Shown here in pieces: positions 26,093 to 35,320 of a stretch of 64,000 bases of DNA. A program made the translations under genes and the position numbers. Origin of the DNA: Pseudomonadota bacterium. GTDB lineage: Bacteria; Pseudomonadota; Gammaproteobacteria; Burkholderiales; Rhodocyclaceae. How positions within the stretch are numbered: the stretch's first letter is position 1; the number at the start of each line of letters is the position of its first letter. Under the pieces are notes generated by a model. The model saw only the letters and a program-made list of their open reading frames with translations, searched no databases and was not told the DNA's origin. The stretch spans positions 115,140-179,139 of the forward strand of contig JAFEDK010000004.1 of assembly GCA_018241665.1 (NCBI GenBank). Reading direction: 5' to 3'.

Positions 26093-27598
26093 ATGGCCGT
26101 ACTCAATCGGATGGACTGGTATGACCTGGCCCGTTCCACCAACTGGACACCCAAGTACGTTACCGAGGACGAACTGTTTCCGCCCAAGCTGTCGGGCGAA
26201 TTCGGTCTGCCGCTCGCCGCCTGGGAAAACTACGACGAGCCCTACAAGCAGACCTATCCGGAATACGTGAAGGTCCAGCGCGAGAAGGACGCGGGGGCTT
26301 ATTCGGTGAAGGCGGCGCTGGAGCGCAGCCGGATCTTCGAGAACGCCGATCCGGGCTGGAAGTCGGTGATGAAGGCCCACTATGGCGCCATTGCCCGCGG
26401 CGAATACGCGGCGGCCAGCGCCGAGGCGCGGATGATGCGGTTCTCCAAGGCGCCGGGCATGCGCAATATGTCCACGCTGGGCTGTATGGACGAGATCCGC
26501 CACGGCCAGATGCAGCTCTACTTCCCCCACGAGCACGTGGCGAAGGACCGCCAGATCGACTGGGCCTTCAAGGCCTACGACACCAATGAGTGGGCGATGA
26601 TCGCGGCCCGCCACTTCTTCGACGACATCATGATGACGCGGGACGCGATCAGCGTTTCCATCATGCTGACCTTCAGCTTCGAGACCGGCTTTACCAACAT
26701 GCAGTTCCTGGGGCTTGCGGCGGATGCGGCGGAGGCGGGCGACCATACTTTCGCCAACCTGATCTCCAGCATCCAGACGGACGAGTCGCGTCATGCGCAG
26801 ATCGGCGGCCCGGCCCTGAAGGTGCTGATCGAGAACGGCAAGAAGGAAGAAGCCCAGAAGCGCGTGGATATTGCGGTGTGGGGCGCCTGGAAGCTGTTCT
26901 CGGTGCTGACCGGTCCGATCATGGACTATTACACCCCGCTGGAGCACCGCAAGCAGTCCTTCAAGGAGTTCATGGAGGAGTGGATCGTCGCCCAGTTCGA
27001 GCGCGCCCTCACCGACATGGGCCTGGACCTGCCCTGGTACTGGGACATTTTCCTGAAGGATATCGGCCAGACCCACCACGGCATGCACCTGGGCTCCTAC
27101 TTTTGGCGCCCGACCCTGTGGTGGAACCCGGCCGCCGGCGTGACCCCGGACGAGCGCGCCTGGCTGGAAGAGAAGTACCCCGGCTGGAACGACACCTGGG
27201 GCCAGTGCTGGGACGTGTTCATCGACAACGTGGTCGACGGCAACATGGCCAAGACCTACCCGGAAACGCTGCCCTACGTCTGCAACATGTGCCAGCTGCC
27301 CATCCTCGGTGTGCCGGGCAAGGGCTGGGACGTGAAGGACTACCCCCTCGAGTACAACGGCCGCCTGTATCACTTCGGCTCCGAGGTGGATCGCTGGGTG
27401 TTCCAGCAGGAGCCCGAGCGCTACGCCGGCCACCTGTCCATCGTCGATCGCTTCCTGGCCGGGATGATCCAGCCGATGGATCTGGGCGGTGCGCTGCAGT
27501 ACATGGGCCTGGCCCCGGGCGAGATCGGCGACGACGCCCACAACTATGCCTGGGCCGAGGTTTACCGCGCCCTCCGCGAGACCCGTAAGGCGGGTTGA
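26093..27598 (+). CDS. tmoA: Toluene 4-monooxygenase hydroxylase alpha subunit
   Basis: A 501-aa diiron subunit, the same length as T4MO TmoA. The carboxylate and histidine ligands fall at exactly the positions known for T4MO: E104, E134, H137, E197, E231 and H234 (motifs DEIRHGQ and DESRHAQ). Pocket residues I100, G103, A107, T201 and F205 also match the para-hydroxylating enzyme, whereas the related ToMO has Glu at 103. The enzyme inserts one oxygen atom from O2 into the aromatic ring, giving p-cresol from toluene. AAGGAGA lies 6 nt before the start. First gene of tmoABCDEF. Close relatives TbuA1 and TouA share most motifs, so regiospecificity is a prediction. Confidence 0.95.
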   Translation: MAVLNRMDWYDLARSTNWTPKYVTEDELFPPKLSGEFGLPLAAWENYDEPYKQTYPEYVKVQREKDAGAYSVKAALERSRIFENADPGWKSVMKAHYGAIARGEYAAASAEARMMRFSKAPGMRNMSTLGCMDEIRHGQMQLYFPHEHVAKDRQIDWAFKAYDTNEWAMIAARHFFDDIMMTRDAISVSIMLTFSFETGFTNMQFLGLAADAAEAGDHTFANLISSIQTDESRHAQIGGPALKVLIENGKKEEAQKRVDIAVWGAWKLFSVLTGPIMDYYTPLEHRKQSFKEFMEEWIVAQFERALTDMGLDLPWYWDIFLKDIGQTHHGMHLGSYFWRPTLWWNPAAGVTPDERAWLEEKYPGWNDTWGQCWDVFIDNVVDGNMAKTYPETLPYVCNMCQLPILGVPGKGWDVKDYPLEYNGRLYHFGSEVDRWVFQQEPERYAGHLSIVDRFLAGMIQPMDLGGALQYMGLAPGEIGDDAHNYAWAEVYRALRETRKAG

Positions 27599-27681
27599 TT
27601 CTTCCCCATTGACCCCCTGATCCGGCGCGCCCGGCAGGCCTGCTGCCGGTGCGCCGTGTGCCACACGAGGAGATTTACACC

Positions 27682-27942
27682 ATGGCCCTTTTTCCATTGA
27701 CCTCCAATTTCGAGGGGGATTTCGTCCTGCAGCTGGTGCCCGTGGATACGGAGCACACCATGGACGAGGTGGCGGCCGCCGCCGCCGTGCATTCGGTAGG
27801 CCGCCGCGTGCGTGACCGGCCGGGCCACATTCTGCGGGTGCGCCGCCACGGCAGCACCGAGTTGCTGCCGCGCAACCTGAAGGTTGCCGAGGCGGGGTTC
27901 AAGCCCACCGAGACGGTGGACATCATCTGGCAGGCCGCCTGA
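27682..27942 (+). CDS. tmoB: Toluene monooxygenase hydroxylase gamma subunit
   Basis: An 86-aa protein, the usual TmoB length. It begins MALFPLTSNFEGDFVLQLV and contains MDEVAAAAAVHSVGRRVRD and HGSTELLPR, as in the ubiquitin-like gamma subunits that cap the hydroxylase heterohexamer (alpha2 beta2 gamma2). The start at 27682 follows CACGAGGAG; the frame extends back to 27649 without function. It lies 83 nt after tmoA, in the order found in all toluene monooxygenase operons. Confidence 0.93.
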   Translation: MALFPLTSNFEGDFVLQLVPVDTEHTMDEVAAAAAVHSVGRRVRDRPGHILRVRRHGSTELLPRNLKVAEAGFKPTETVDIIWQAA

Positions 27943-27970
27943 GGCGCCCACCGGATCGAGGAGCAAGAGC

Positions 27971-28306
27971 ATGAGTTTCACCAAGGTATGTACGGTCGAT
28001 GACGTGTGGGAAGGGGAGATGGCGCCCTACACCGTCAATGGCCACGAGGTGCTGCTGGTCTGTGCCGACGGCGGCGAGATCAAAGCCTTCCAGGCGATCT
28101 GCCCGCACCAGGACATCGCCCTGTCGGAAGGCAAGTTCGACGGCAAGAAGCTGATCTGCCGCGCCCACCTGTGGCAGTTCGACGCCGGCACCGGCAAGGG
28201 CATCAACCCGGACGACTGCGCGCTGGCGAGCTATCCGGTCAAGGTCGATGGCGACGAGGTGTTCGTCAGCACCGAGGGCGTCGAGCCCCTGTTTGCCCAC
28301 AGCTGA
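27971..28306 (+). CDS. tmoC: Toluene monooxygenase Rieske ferredoxin
   Basis: A 111-aa electron carrier. The Rieske [2Fe-2S] ligands are C44 and H46 (CPHQ) and C63 and H66 (CRAH), with the normal spacing. It passes electrons from the reductase TmoF to the diiron hydroxylase. The start at 27971 has GGAGCAAGAGC upstream. One of the few Rieske proteins serving a diiron enzyme, its presence separates this four-component type from phenol hydroxylases. Confidence 0.95.
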   Translation: MSFTKVCTVDDVWEGEMAPYTVNGHEVLLVCADGGEIKAFQAICPHQDIALSEGKFDGKKLICRAHLWQFDAGTGKGINPDDCALASYPVKVDGDEVFVSTEGVEPLFAHS

Positions 28307-28345
28307 GCGCCGCTGCAGGCCACCCCTATTTAAAAGGACAAGAGC

Positions 28346-28660
28346 ATGAGCACTGCAACTTCGGCGCAGGCCTATCACAACAACCTGGTCGGCCCGGTGA
28401 TGCGCGCCGGCGACCTGGCCCAGGCGGTCATCGAGGCCGCCAAGGTGGATAACCCGGGCAAGGAAATCTTCGTGGATGACAAGCGCGCCTACATCCGCAT
28501 CCACGCCGATCAGGAAATGATCCTGCGCCAGGCCACCATCGAAGAGGAGCTGGGGCGCCCGTTCCGCATGAACGACCTGGAGGTGGACCTGAGCTCCTTC
28601 GCCGGCCAGATCGAGAGCCGCGACGACCAGATCCGCTTCTATTTCAACAAGACGCTCTGA
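28346..28660 (+). CDS. tmoD: Toluene monooxygenase effector (coupling) protein
   Basis: A 104-aa cofactor-free protein (TmoD about 103 aa). It has LVGPVMRAGDLAQAVIEAA, VDDKRAYIRIHAD, LRQATIEEELGRPFRMNDLEVDLSSFAGQI, all characteristic of the MmoB/DmpM/TmoD effector family. It binds the hydroxylase near the diiron site and tunes rate, coupling and regiospecificity. AAAGGACAAGAG lies just upstream. It is 39 nt from tmoC and 49 nt from tmoE. Confidence 0.94.
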   Translation: MSTATSAQAYHNNLVGPVMRAGDLAQAVIEAAKVDNPGKEIFVDDKRAYIRIHADQEMILRQATIEEELGRPFRMNDLEVDLSSFAGQIESRDDQIRFYFNKTL

Positions 28661-28709
28661 GCGGCCGCAGACCGCCACCCCAGACAAGAACGACGCGAGG
28701 AGACACCGC

Positions 28710-29696
28710 ATGTCCGAGATTCAAGTCCTGAAGCCCCAGAAGACCTGGAGCCACCTGGCCGCCCGCCGCCGCAAGCCGAGCGAATACGAGATCGTCAGCA
28801 CCAACCTGCACTACAACGACAAGCGCCCGGACTCGCCCTACGAGCTGGACCCGAACATGTTCATGAACCAGTGGTACAAGAAGAACACCTTCGGTACCGC
28901 GCTGAAGCATGCCGACTGGAACGCCTTCCGCGACCCGGACGAGGTGGTCTATCGCACCTACAACCTGATGCAGGACGGCCAGGAGACCTACGTCTTCGGC
29001 CTGTTCGACCAGTTCAACGAGCGCGAGCACGACAAGGCCCTCGACCCGCGCTGGGCCGGCACGCTGGCCCGCCTGTACACGCCGGCCCGCTACCTGTTCC
29101 ACACCCTGCAGATGGCGTCGGCCTACGTCGGCCAGGTGTCGCCGGCGAGTACGCTGACCAACTGCAACTACTTCCAGATGGCCGACAGCCTGCGCTGGCT
29201 GAGCCACACCGCCTACCGCACCAAGGAGCTGTCCCAGACCTTTGCCGACAAGGGCTTTGGCGCGGACGAGCGGCGCTACTGGGAAGAGGATTCTGCCTGG
29301 CAGGGCTTCCGCGAGCTGATGGAAAAGGCGCTGACCGTGTGGGATTGGGGCGAGGCTGTCGTGGTGCTGAACCTGGTGGTCAAGCCGGCGGTCGAGGAGA
29401 CCGTGCTGCGCCGCCTCGGTGAATCCGCCCGCCACAACGGCGACACGCTGCTGGGCCTGATCACCGATGCGCAGCTGATGGACGTGGCCCGCCACCGCCG
29501 CTGGGCGACGGCCTTCGCCGCCATGGCCCAGGAAACGCCGGGCAACAAGGCGTTGATGCAGGGCTGGATCGCCAAGTGGGAGCCGCTGGCCGACCGCGCC
29601 ATCGATGCCTACTGCGCCGCGCTGCCCGACGTGCCGGGCGCCACCGAGTCCGCCAAGGCCGCCACCCGCGACTTTCGCCGCGGCCTGGGCCTCTGA
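28710..29696 (+). CDS. tmoE: Toluene monooxygenase hydroxylase beta subunit
   Basis: A 328-aa ferritin-like helical subunit (TmoE 327 aa) that lacks the diiron ligands. Recognisable stretches are KTWSHLAARRRKPSEYEIVSTN near the N-terminus, PYELDPNMFMNQWYKK, and SYVGQ/AYVGQVSPASTLTNC. It forms the canyon-lining dimer interface of the alpha2 beta2 gamma2 hydroxylase. CGAGGAGACACC lies just before the start. It is translated in the middle of the operon and followed after 15 nt by tmoF. Confidence 0.94.
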   Translation: MSEIQVLKPQKTWSHLAARRRKPSEYEIVSTNLHYNDKRPDSPYELDPNMFMNQWYKKNTFGTALKHADWNAFRDPDEVVYRTYNLMQDGQETYVFGLFDQFNEREHDKALDPRWAGTLARLYTPARYLFHTLQMASAYVGQVSPASTLTNCNYFQMADSLRWLSHTAYRTKELSQTFADKGFGADERRYWEEDSAWQGFRELMEKALTVWDWGEAVVVLNLVVKPAVEETVLRRLGESARHNGDTLLGLITDAQLMDVARHRRWATAFAAMAQETPGNKALMQGWIAKWEPLADRAIDAYCAALPDVPGATESAKAATRDFRRGLGL

Positions 29697-29711
29697 GCGG
29701 GCCTAGACGCC

Positions 29712-30725
29712 ATGAACGCGCCATTGATCCTGAATGAGCGGGACGGCAGCCGCTTCGAGCAGGCGCCGGGGGACACCATCCTCCGCGCCGCGCTGCGGGG
29801 CGGCGTCGGCCTCTCCTACGAATGCAACTCCGGCGGTTGCGGCGGCTGCAAGTTCGAGCTGCTGAGCGGCGATGTCGAAGACCTGTGGCCCGACGCGCCG
29901 GGCCTCGGCGAGCGCGACCGCCGCCGTGGGCGCCATCTGGCCTGCCAGTGCCGGGCCGTGGGCGATGTGACCATCAAGGCGCCGACCGGCAAGGAGTACG
30001 TGCCGGCCACCCCGCCAAAGCGGCGCCGGGCTGTGCTGACCGGCGTCACCGACATCACCCACGACATCCGGGAGTTCCGCTTCCACTGCGACGGTCCGGC
30101 GGATTTCCTGCCCGGCCAGTTCGCGATGCTCGACCTGCCGGGCGTCGCGTCGTCCCGCGCCTATTCCCTCTCCAACACGCCCAACAAGACCGGCGAGTGG
30201 CATTTCCAGATCCGCCGGGTGGGGCAGGGAAAGGGCACCTACGCCCTGTTCAACCTGCTGCAGCCGGGCATGGAGATCGGGCTGGACGGCCCCTACGGCG
30301 TGGCCTACCTGCGTACCGAGTCGCCCCGCGACCTGGTCTGTGTGGCGGGCGGTTCCGGCCTCGCGCCGATGATCTCCATCGCCCGCGGGGCGGTGGAGGC
30401 CGGCCTGCTCGGCCCGCGCAAACTCTATTTCTTTTACGGCGCACGGGAGCCCCGTGACGTGTGTGGCGGGTCGATGCTCGCCGCGCTCGAGGGCTTCGGT
30501 GAGCACATCGTCTACTGCCCGGTGGTCTCCTCCCCGGGCGTAGAGGGCTGGGCGGGTGCCACGGGTTTCGTGCACACCCGCCTTCCCCAGGCCCTACCGG
30601 CCGCCCTCTCCAACTATGAGTTCTACTTTGCCGGCCCACCGCCGATGACCCAGGCCCTGCAGGAAATGCTGATGGTCGATCACCGGGTGCCCTTCGAACA
30701 GATCCATTTCGATCGATTCTTTTGA
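29712..30725 (+). CDS. tmoF: Toluene monooxygenase NADH:ferredoxin reductase
   Basis: A 337-aa reductase. The N-terminal plant-type [2Fe-2S] ferredoxin domain has C38, C43, C46 and C78 (ECNSGGCGGC and LACQC). The FAD domain follows with the RAYSLSN motif, then an NAD-binding domain with VAGGSGLAPMISIA and a C-terminal YFAGPPPMTQAL. It takes electrons from NADH and delivers them to the Rieske ferredoxin TmoC. The start is 15 nt after tmoE with a weak ribosome site, so reinitiation from tmoE is likely. Confidence 0.94.
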   Translation: MNAPLILNERDGSRFEQAPGDTILRAALRGGVGLSYECNSGGCGGCKFELLSGDVEDLWPDAPGLGERDRRRGRHLACQCRAVGDVTIKAPTGKEYVPATPPKRRRAVLTGVTDITHDIREFRFHCDGPADFLPGQFAMLDLPGVASSRAYSLSNTPNKTGEWHFQIRRVGQGKGTYALFNLLQPGMEIGLDGPYGVAYLRTESPRDLVCVAGGSGLAPMISIARGAVEAGLLGPRKLYFFYGAREPRDVCGGSMLAALEGFGEHIVYCPVVSSPGVEGWAGATGFVHTRLPQALPAALSNYEFYFAGPPPMTQALQEMLMVDHRVPFEQIHFDRFF

Positions 30726-30756
30726 GGTTCCGGCTGGAACCGATGCGGAGACAACA

Positions 30757-32163
30757 ATGAGAAGACGGTATTCGAAGGGGCAGGGCGTGCAGCGTCGCGG
30801 TGTGGCCGTCAGCGCGCTGGCGCTGGCCCTTGCCGCGGCCAGTGGCAGCGCCAGTGCCACCGATGTGTTCCGCCTGGAGGGCTTCGGGGCGGTTTCCCGC
30901 AGCATGGGCGGCGCGGCGACGGCGTTCGACACCGGCCCCGCCGGCATGATGACCAACCCGGCGACCCTGTCGCTGATGCAGACCGACAACGCCTTCCTGC
31001 TCGGCGTCGATCTGGTGACCACCGACATCGACGTGCGCAACCAGGGCTCCGGCGAGAACGCGCATTCCGATGCCCACAGCGCCAACCGTGGCCCTTACTA
31101 CGCGCCGCAGCTGGCCTACAGCCGCCGCGTGGGCGAATGGACCTTCGGCGTCGGCGCCTTTGCACAGGGCGGGCTGGGCACCGAGTTCGGCCGCCGCAGC
31201 TTCCTGTCCAAGGCCACTGGCGGGCTGGATACCGGGCTGGAGAATTCGAGCCGCCTGCTGGTGCTGAACATTCCGTTCGCGGCCAGCTTCCGCGTGTCGG
31301 AAGCGCTGACCGTCGGTGCCGGCATCGACGCGACGTGGCAGGGCATGAACCTCAACCTGCTGCTGGGCGCCGACCAGGTGGGCAGCCTGATCGGCGGCGG
31401 GCGGGTGTCCGGCTCGCTGCTGCCGGTGCTCGGCGGCCTGCCGGACCTGCGCGGCGCGCACTTCAGCCTGACCCGCAATTCGCCGGTGGCGAGCGGCATC
31501 GGCGCGTGGGGCTACACGCCGCGGGTTGGCATGACCTACGCGTTCTCCGAGGCGACCCGCGTCGGCGCCGCCTACACCGGCCGCAGCCACGTGTCGGACA
31601 TGGAAGGCCGGGCGACGCTGACGGCTGTGGATGGGCTGGCGGGGCAGGTGCCGCTGCAGGGCCGCATCAGCATCCGCGACTTCCAGATGCCGGCGGTGCT
31701 CAACCTCGGCGTCAGCCAGCGGGTGAATGAGCGCCTCACGCTGGCGGCGGACCTGTCGCGGGTGTATTGGTCCAGCGTGATGAAGGACATCAAGGTGGGC
31801 TTCAGCGCCGATGGCGGGGGCGACCTCAACATCCTGCTGCCGCAGAACTACAAGGACCAGACCATCCTCGCGGTGGGCGGTGCCTGGCAGGCGGATTCCC
31901 GCTGGACGGTGCGTGGCGGCTTCCGCTTTGCGCAGCAGGCGCTGCCCAGTTCGACGCTGTTCGCGGTGATCCCGGCGATTCCGCGCAAGCATCTGTCGGC
32001 GGGCTTCGGCTACGCGGTGTCGGCGAATTCCAGCGTGGATTTCGCGTGGTCCCACGCCTTCAAGGAGAGCATGGACAACGCCAGCCTGCCGAACACCTCG
32101 GCGCCGATCCGGGTGAGCCACGCCCAGGACAACGCAACGCTGGCCTATACCTATCGCTTCTGA
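30757..32163 (+). CDS. FadL/TodX-family outer-membrane hydrocarbon channel
   Basis: A 468-aa outer-membrane protein. A signal peptide (about residues 12-37, ending SGSASA) precedes the conserved FadL N-terminus FRLEGFGAVSRSMGGAATAFDTGPAGMMTNPATLS, which carries the NPA motif of the hatch. Alternating beta-strand segments run to a terminal phenylalanine after YTYR. Members in aromatic operons (TodX, TbuX, TmoX, XylN) admit toluene-like solvents by lateral diffusion. GGAGACAAC precedes the start; it is 31 nt after tmoF, so probably in the same transcript. In Pseudomonas tmo operons the channel gene is first rather than last. Confidence 0.92.
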   Translation: MRRRYSKGQGVQRRGVAVSALALALAAASGSASATDVFRLEGFGAVSRSMGGAATAFDTGPAGMMTNPATLSLMQTDNAFLLGVDLVTTDIDVRNQGSGENAHSDAHSANRGPYYAPQLAYSRRVGEWTFGVGAFAQGGLGTEFGRRSFLSKATGGLDTGLENSSRLLVLNIPFAASFRVSEALTVGAGIDATWQGMNLNLLLGADQVGSLIGGGRVSGSLLPVLGGLPDLRGAHFSLTRNSPVASGIGAWGYTPRVGMTYAFSEATRVGAAYTGRSHVSDMEGRATLTAVDGLAGQVPLQGRISIRDFQMPAVLNLGVSQRVNERLTLAADLSRVYWSSVMKDIKVGFSADGGGDLNILLPQNYKDQTILAVGGAWQADSRWTVRGGFRFAQQALPSSTLFAVIPAIPRKHLSAGFGYAVSANSSVDFAWSHAFKESMDNASLPNTSAPIRVSHAQDNATLAYTYRF

Positions 32164-32247
32164 ACGCGCATCCTTGAAAAAGAAGGTTCCATCGTTGTCT
32201 GTGGAAATGCATCGACCCGACGATGCACCCTGTGCGATCCAGGGGCC

Positions 32248-32277
32248 TTGTAGGGGCGACTGAAGTCGCCCCTACAA
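32248..32277. repeat. REP-like hairpin between the monooxygenase and sensor genes
   Basis: TTGTAGGGGCGAC (32248-32260) and GTCGCCCCTACAA (32265-32277) form a perfect 13-bp stem with a TGAA tetraloop, 84 nt after the channel gene. It may act as a terminator or mRNA-stabilising element separating operon and regulator. A related GGGGGCGAATTC-type pair lies at 47286-47365. Confidence 0.65.
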
Positions 32278-32393
32278 AGGACAAAGGCACAGCAACGCAC
32301 CTGCAAAAAGGGCTGCCGCGGGGACAGGATCTGTGCCCGCGGCCGATCCGCGTGGGTAGAGGACAAAGCCGGGTGATGGCGGGAGATTAGGGG

Positions 32394-35303
32394 ATGAATC
32401 CCGACGACAAGATTTGCAGGGTGGCCAGGCAGACCTCGGTGCGCGGGGTCGTCATCGAGGCGGGCGATGCGCGGGATGTGCGCCGGCAGAAGATGGCGCG
32501 GATCATCCTCGATGCGATGTACCAGTTCCTGGGCCTGCTGGACCTGGACGGCAACGTGCTGGAAATCAACCAGACGGCGCTGGACGGGGCCGGCCTCGCG
32601 CTGGAGGACGTGATCGGCAAGCCCTTCTGGCAGGCGCGCTGGTGGGAGGTGTCGGAAGAGGTGCGCCAGCGGGTCCGCGAGATGATCGACGAGGCCCGCA
32701 ACGGGCGCTTTGCACGCTGCGATTTCGAGGTGTTCGGCGACCAGCACGGCAGCCGCACCATCGTCATCGACTTCTCGCTGACGCCCATCCTCGACGACGC
32801 GGGGCAGGTGGCCTTCCTGCTGCCGGAAGGGCGCAACATTACCGAGAAGATTGCCAGCAGTGCCGAGCTGTCGCGCAAGAACGGCGAGCTGCAGGCGGCG
32901 CTGGAGCGCCTGAAGGAACTCGACGGCTACAAGACCCGCTTCTTCGCCAACGTGAGCCACGAGCTGCGCACACCGCTGGCCCTGATCCTCGGCCCGGTGG
33001 AGCAGCTGATCCACGAAGGCGCCGCCCTTGGCGAGCGGGATCGCTTTCGCCTGGCCACGATCCAGCGCAATGCGCGCTCCCTGCTGCAGCAGGTGAACAA
33101 CCTGCTCGACCTGGCCCGCATCGACGCCGACCGGATGCCGATGGCCTACGTGCAGGCCAACCTGGTGGCCCTGGTGCGTGAGATTGCAGCTGGCTTCGAC
33201 GCGGCGGCGGAGGACCGCCACATCACCCTCAGCCTGCGCGGCGAGGACGAGCTTTACGCCGACGTGGACCGGGCCAAGTTTGCCCGCGTGGTGGAGAACC
33301 TGCTGTCCAACGCCTTCAAGTTCACGCCGCCGGGCGGGCGCATCGCCTGCGGCTTCGAGCACCTGCCCGGCGGCCGTGTGCTGCTCAGCGTGCAGGACAC
33401 CGGGCCGGGCGTGCCGGACGCCATGAAGCAGCACATCTTCGACCGCTTCACCCAGGGCCGCGAGGGACTCGGCGCGGGCGGCAGCGGGCTGGGGCTCAAC
33501 ATCGTCAAGGAGTTCGTCGAGCTGCACCGGGGCACGGTGGTGGTGGTCGATGCGCCGGGGGGCGGTGCGTGCTTCCAGGTGGAGATCCCGGCCCGCGCGC
33601 CGGATGGCGCCTTTGTGCGGACGGCGGCGGGACGCGAGGCGCCGCTGGTGCCGGAGCCTGCACTGCCGCTGGCGGCTGACCTGAGCCTGCCCGACGCGGA
33701 GGGTTTCCATCCGGGCGCTTTCCAGCCGGGCAAGCCGAAGGTGCTGGTGGCCGAGGACAACCCGGACCTGCGCCTCTTCCTGCACGACGTGCTGTCCGAC
33801 GAGTACAACGTGATCCTGTGCGAAGACGGCGAGGCGGCTTTTGAGGCGGCGGTGGCCGATCCGCCGGACCTGATCGTCACCGACCTGATGATGCCGCGCT
33901 GGGACGGCGAGCGCTTCGTGCGCGCGCTGGCCGAGCGGCCGGACTACCCGAACGTGCCGGTGCTGGTGCTGTCGGCGCGGGCCGACGATGCACTGCGCTC
34001 CAACCTCCTCGAACACCTGGTGCAGGACTACCTGATCAAGCCTTTCTCGGCCCAGGAGCTGTGCGCCCGCGCCCGCAACCTGGTGACGGTGAAGCGCACA
34101 GTGGACATCCTGCAGCGGGAGCTCAACTCCCAGGCTTCGGACATTCTCGAGCTCACGTCGGGGCTGGTGGAGAGCCGCAAGACCCTGCAACGCAGCTTCA
34201 CCGCACTGCAGGTGTCCGACCGGCGCTGGCTCGGCCTCTACGAGAACACCGCGGTGGGCATCGCGCTGGCCGACCGGGAGGGGCGCATCCTCTCCGCCAA
34301 CCCGGCGCTGCAGCGCATGCTGGGCTATGGTGCCGACGAGATCGTCGGCGTGTCGCTGATCGAGATCACTGAGCCGTCCGAGCGGGCGTTGGCCCAGCGC
34401 AACGTATATGGCCTGTTCGACGGCGAGCTGCCCGGCTACAAGACCCAGAAGCGCTACGAGAAGAAGGACGGCGGCTACCTGTGGGCCAACGTGTGCGCGT
34501 CGCGCATCCCGGCCATGGCCCAGGACGGGCCGATGCTGGCGGTGATCGTCGAGGACATCACGCTGCGCATGGAGGCGGAGCGTTCGCTGGCGGCGACCCG
34601 CGGCGAGCTGACCCGCGTGGCGCGCTTCACCGCGATGGGCGAGCTGGTGGCCTCCATCGCCCACGAGATCAATCAGCCGCTGTCGGCGGTGATCACCAAC
34701 AGCCAGGCCGCGCTGCGCTGGCTGGCCCGGCCGGCGCCGGACCTCGGCGAAGTGGAGGCCGCGCTGCAGCGGGTCAATCGGGACGCCAGCCTGGCCGGCT
34801 CGGTGATCTCGCGCATCCGCGGCTTCCTGCGCGCCGGTGCGATCCGCCGCGAGCCGGTGGACGTGGCGCGCATGCTCGATGAACTCCTACAGATGCTGCA
34901 CGCGATGCTCGCCGACGCCGGCGTGCAGGTGCGCGTCGACCTGCCGGTGCCCACGCCGTGCCTGATCGCCGACGCGGTGCAGTTGCAGCAGGTGATCCTC
35001 AACCTGATCGTCAACGCGGTGGATGCCATGCGCGACCTGCCCGGCCGCGAGCGCCTGCTGCAGATCCGCGTCGAGCCGGCGCAAGCAGGCGGGCTGCAAT
35101 TCTCGGTGCAGGACAGCGGCCCAGGCGTGCCCGAAGGCGTGGAGGCCAAGCTCTTCGACGCCTTCTACACCACCAAGCAGGACGGCCTCGGCATGGGGTT
35201 GGCGATCAGCAGAGGCATCGTCGAGAACCACGGCGGCCGCCTGTGGCTGGAGCGCGGCGCCGGGCCGGGCGCCTGCTTCCGCTTCACGATCCCCGACAAC
35301 TGA
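32394..35303 (+). CDS. tmoS: TodS-type double histidine kinase (toluene sensor)
   Basis: A 969-aa soluble kinase with the TodS layout and length (TodS 978 aa). PAS 1 covers about residues 35-150, with phenylalanines F45 and F78 likely lining the hydrocarbon pocket. HisKA/HATPase 1 has H189 in NVSHELRTPL, followed by a receiver domain with D497 in IVTDLMMPRWDG. PAS 2 (LYENTAVGIALADREGRILSANPALQRML) and HisKA/HATPase 2 with H757 in SIAHEINQPL complete the protein. TodS is known to relay phosphate H190-D500-H760-TodT; the matching residues are all present. ATG at 32394 follows GGGAGATTAG. It ends 17 nt before the response-regulator gene. TutC/TdiS are alternative names in denitrifiers. Confidence 0.92.
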   Translation: MNPDDKICRVARQTSVRGVVIEAGDARDVRRQKMARIILDAMYQFLGLLDLDGNVLEINQTALDGAGLALEDVIGKPFWQARWWEVSEEVRQRVREMIDEARNGRFARCDFEVFGDQHGSRTIVIDFSLTPILDDAGQVAFLLPEGRNITEKIASSAELSRKNGELQAALERLKELDGYKTRFFANVSHELRTPLALILGPVEQLIHEGAALGERDRFRLATIQRNARSLLQQVNNLLDLARIDADRMPMAYVQANLVALVREIAAGFDAAAEDRHITLSLRGEDELYADVDRAKFARVVENLLSNAFKFTPPGGRIACGFEHLPGGRVLLSVQDTGPGVPDAMKQHIFDRFTQGREGLGAGGSGLGLNIVKEFVELHRGTVVVVDAPGGGACFQVEIPARAPDGAFVRTAAGREAPLVPEPALPLAADLSLPDAEGFHPGAFQPGKPKVLVAEDNPDLRLFLHDVLSDEYNVILCEDGEAAFEAAVADPPDLIVTDLMMPRWDGERFVRALAERPDYPNVPVLVLSARADDALRSNLLEHLVQDYLIKPFSAQELCARARNLVTVKRTVDILQRELNSQASDILELTSGLVESRKTLQRSFTALQVSDRRWLGLYENTAVGIALADREGRILSANPALQRMLGYGADEIVGVSLIEITEPSERALAQRNVYGLFDGELPGYKTQKRYEKKDGGYLWANVCASRIPAMAQDGPMLAVIVEDITLRMEAERSLAATRGELTRVARFTAMGELVASIAHEINQPLSAVITNSQAALRWLARPAPDLGEVEAALQRVNRDASLAGSVISRIRGFLRAGAIRREPVDVARMLDELLQMLHAMLADAGVQVRVDLPVPTPCLIADAVQLQQVILNLIVNAVDAMRDLPGRERLLQIRVEPAQAGGLQFSVQDSGPGVPEGVEAKLFDAFYTTKQDGLGMGLAISRGIVENHGGRLWLERGAGPGACFRFTIPDN

Positions 35304-35320
35304 AAGCGCACGGAGACAGC

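Noticed and set aside
32151-34664. An 837-aa open frame on the minus strand
   Set aside because: Antisense to the TodS-type kinase; composition rich in His, Arg and Gln without domains.
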